Of a DNA stretch of 64,000 nt, positions 63,546 to 64,000 are shown in pieces (the first letter of the stretch is position 1; the number at the start of each line of letters is the position of its first letter). The DNA comes from Dactylosporangium siamense (GTDB lineage Bacteria; Actinomycetota; Actinomycetes; Mycobacteriales; Micromonosporaceae): positions 1 to 64,000 of the forward strand of contig NZ_BONQ01000084.1 of NCBI RefSeq assembly GCF_016862795.1. Reading direction: 5' to 3'. A program made the position numbers and the translations under genes. The notes beneath the pieces are model-generated. The model made no database searches. It saw only the letters and a list, made by a program, of their open reading frames with translations, and was not told where the DNA came from.

Positions 63546-64000
63546 CCCTCACCTTGCGCTATGCGGCCCGCAGTGACCGCGGTCTGATTCGGAGTGGCAA
63601 CCAGGACTCCGTCTACGCCGGACCGCGGCTGCTCGCCGTGGCCGACGGCATGGGCGGCATGGCCGCCGGTGACGTCGCCAGCAACATTGTCATCGCCACC
63701 ATGGCGCCACTCGACGAAGATGTGCCCGGCAACGCCATGATCGACACGCTTCGCGGCGCCGTCGACCTGGCCAACCAGCAGATCCGGGACGCGGTCGAGG
63801 AAAACCCCGCCATGGAAGGCATGGGCACCACCCTCACCGCCATGCTGTTCTCCGGCAGCAAGATGGGCATGGTCCACATCGGCGACTCCCGCGCGTACAT
63901 CACGCGCGACGGGGAGTTCGCCCAGGTGACCAAGGACGACACCTACGTCCAGATGCTCGTCGACGAAGGCCGGATCAGCCTGGAGGAGGCCAACAGTCAT
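63542..64000 (+). CDS. pstP: PP2C-family Ser/Thr phosphatase (5' part, PstP)
   Basis: The first 153 codons are present; the gene runs off the right edge. The PP2C metal motifs DRGLIRSGNQDSVYAG, VADGMGGMAAGDVAS and GMGTTLTAM with HIGDSRAYI are intact. PstP dephosphorylates Ser/Thr kinases and their targets. The usual order after it is rodA-pbpA-pknA-pknB, expected just outside. Start overlaps the fhaB stop. Confidence 0.94.
   Translation, partial: MTLTLRYAARSDRGLIRSGNQDSVYAGPRLLAVADGMGGMAAGDVASNIVIATMAPLDEDVPGNAMIDTLRGAVDLANQQIRDAVEENPAMEGMGTTLTAMLFSGSKMGMVHIGDSRAYITRDGEFAQVTKDDTYVQMLVDEGRISLEEANSH

Overview
The window is a high-GC actinobacterial chromosome segment built around the replication origin. 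Several things point to Micromonosporaceae (Micromonospora, Actinoplanes or Dactylosporangium type): the order rpmH-rnpA-yidD-yidC-jag / dnaA-dnaN-gnd-recF-DUF721-gyrB-gyrA-DUF3566, the tRNA-Ile, DLW-39 and tRNA-Ala trio, an actinobacterial oriC with many TTRTCCACA-type DnaA boxes, chaplin-like surface proteins, DUF397/XRE pairs and the FhaA-FhaB-PstP cluster. The genus cannot be fixed from the sequence alone. Start codons were chosen by family length and Shine-Dalgarno (SD) position, and many starts are GTG or TTG.

Layout. 1-3072: leftward membrane-insertion and RNase P block (jag, yidC, yidD, rnpA, rpmH). 3073-6209: dnaA with its DnaA-box promoter region, then oriC in the dnaA-dnaN gap. 6210-16263: rightward replication and topology block (dnaN, gnd, recF, DciA-like DUF721, gyrB, gyrA, DUF3566), followed by tRNA-Ile(GAT), a 42-residue DLW-39 protein and tRNA-Ala(TGC). 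17070-19898: small accessory genes (Uma2-like nuclease, HTH protein, RibD-type reductase, arginase-family protein). 19981-23527: an overlapping operon with two VWA proteins flanking a YbaK deacylase. 23542-26258: SufE, CBS protein, SGNH hydrolase and rhodanese. A ParB-site-like sequence lies inside the 3' end of the sufE-like gene.

26311-31300: GH130 phosphorylase plus a glycosyltransferase with a helical C-terminal domain, an ADP-ribosylglycohydrolase, and a divergent propeller lipoprotein. 32066-36653: a tightly coupled HSP90-like ATPase and a large TPR protein, which is the best candidate here for an undescribed functional pair. 36706-45558: a branched-chain (leucine-type) acyl-CoA catabolism regulon (TetR, biotin carboxylase, HMG-CoA lyase, carboxyltransferase, acyl-CoA dehydrogenase). 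It is interrupted by two secreted-protein genes, one encoding a 560-residue protein with five chaplin-like repeats. Matching palindromes upstream of the TetR gene and of the carboxyltransferase gene tie the two halves together.

45607-62064: MMPL transporter, AfsR/STAND-type regulator, MarR/YceI pair, GCS2 ligase, membrane and PASTA proteins, XRE/DUF397 pair, adenosine deaminase, an epimerase and WecG/TagA glycosyltransferase operon, and tRNA-Leu(CAG). 62227-64000: fhaA, fhaB and the start of pstP, the beginning of the Ser/Thr kinase and cell-division cluster, which runs off the right edge.

No insertion sequence, prophage, integrase or CRISPR array was seen.
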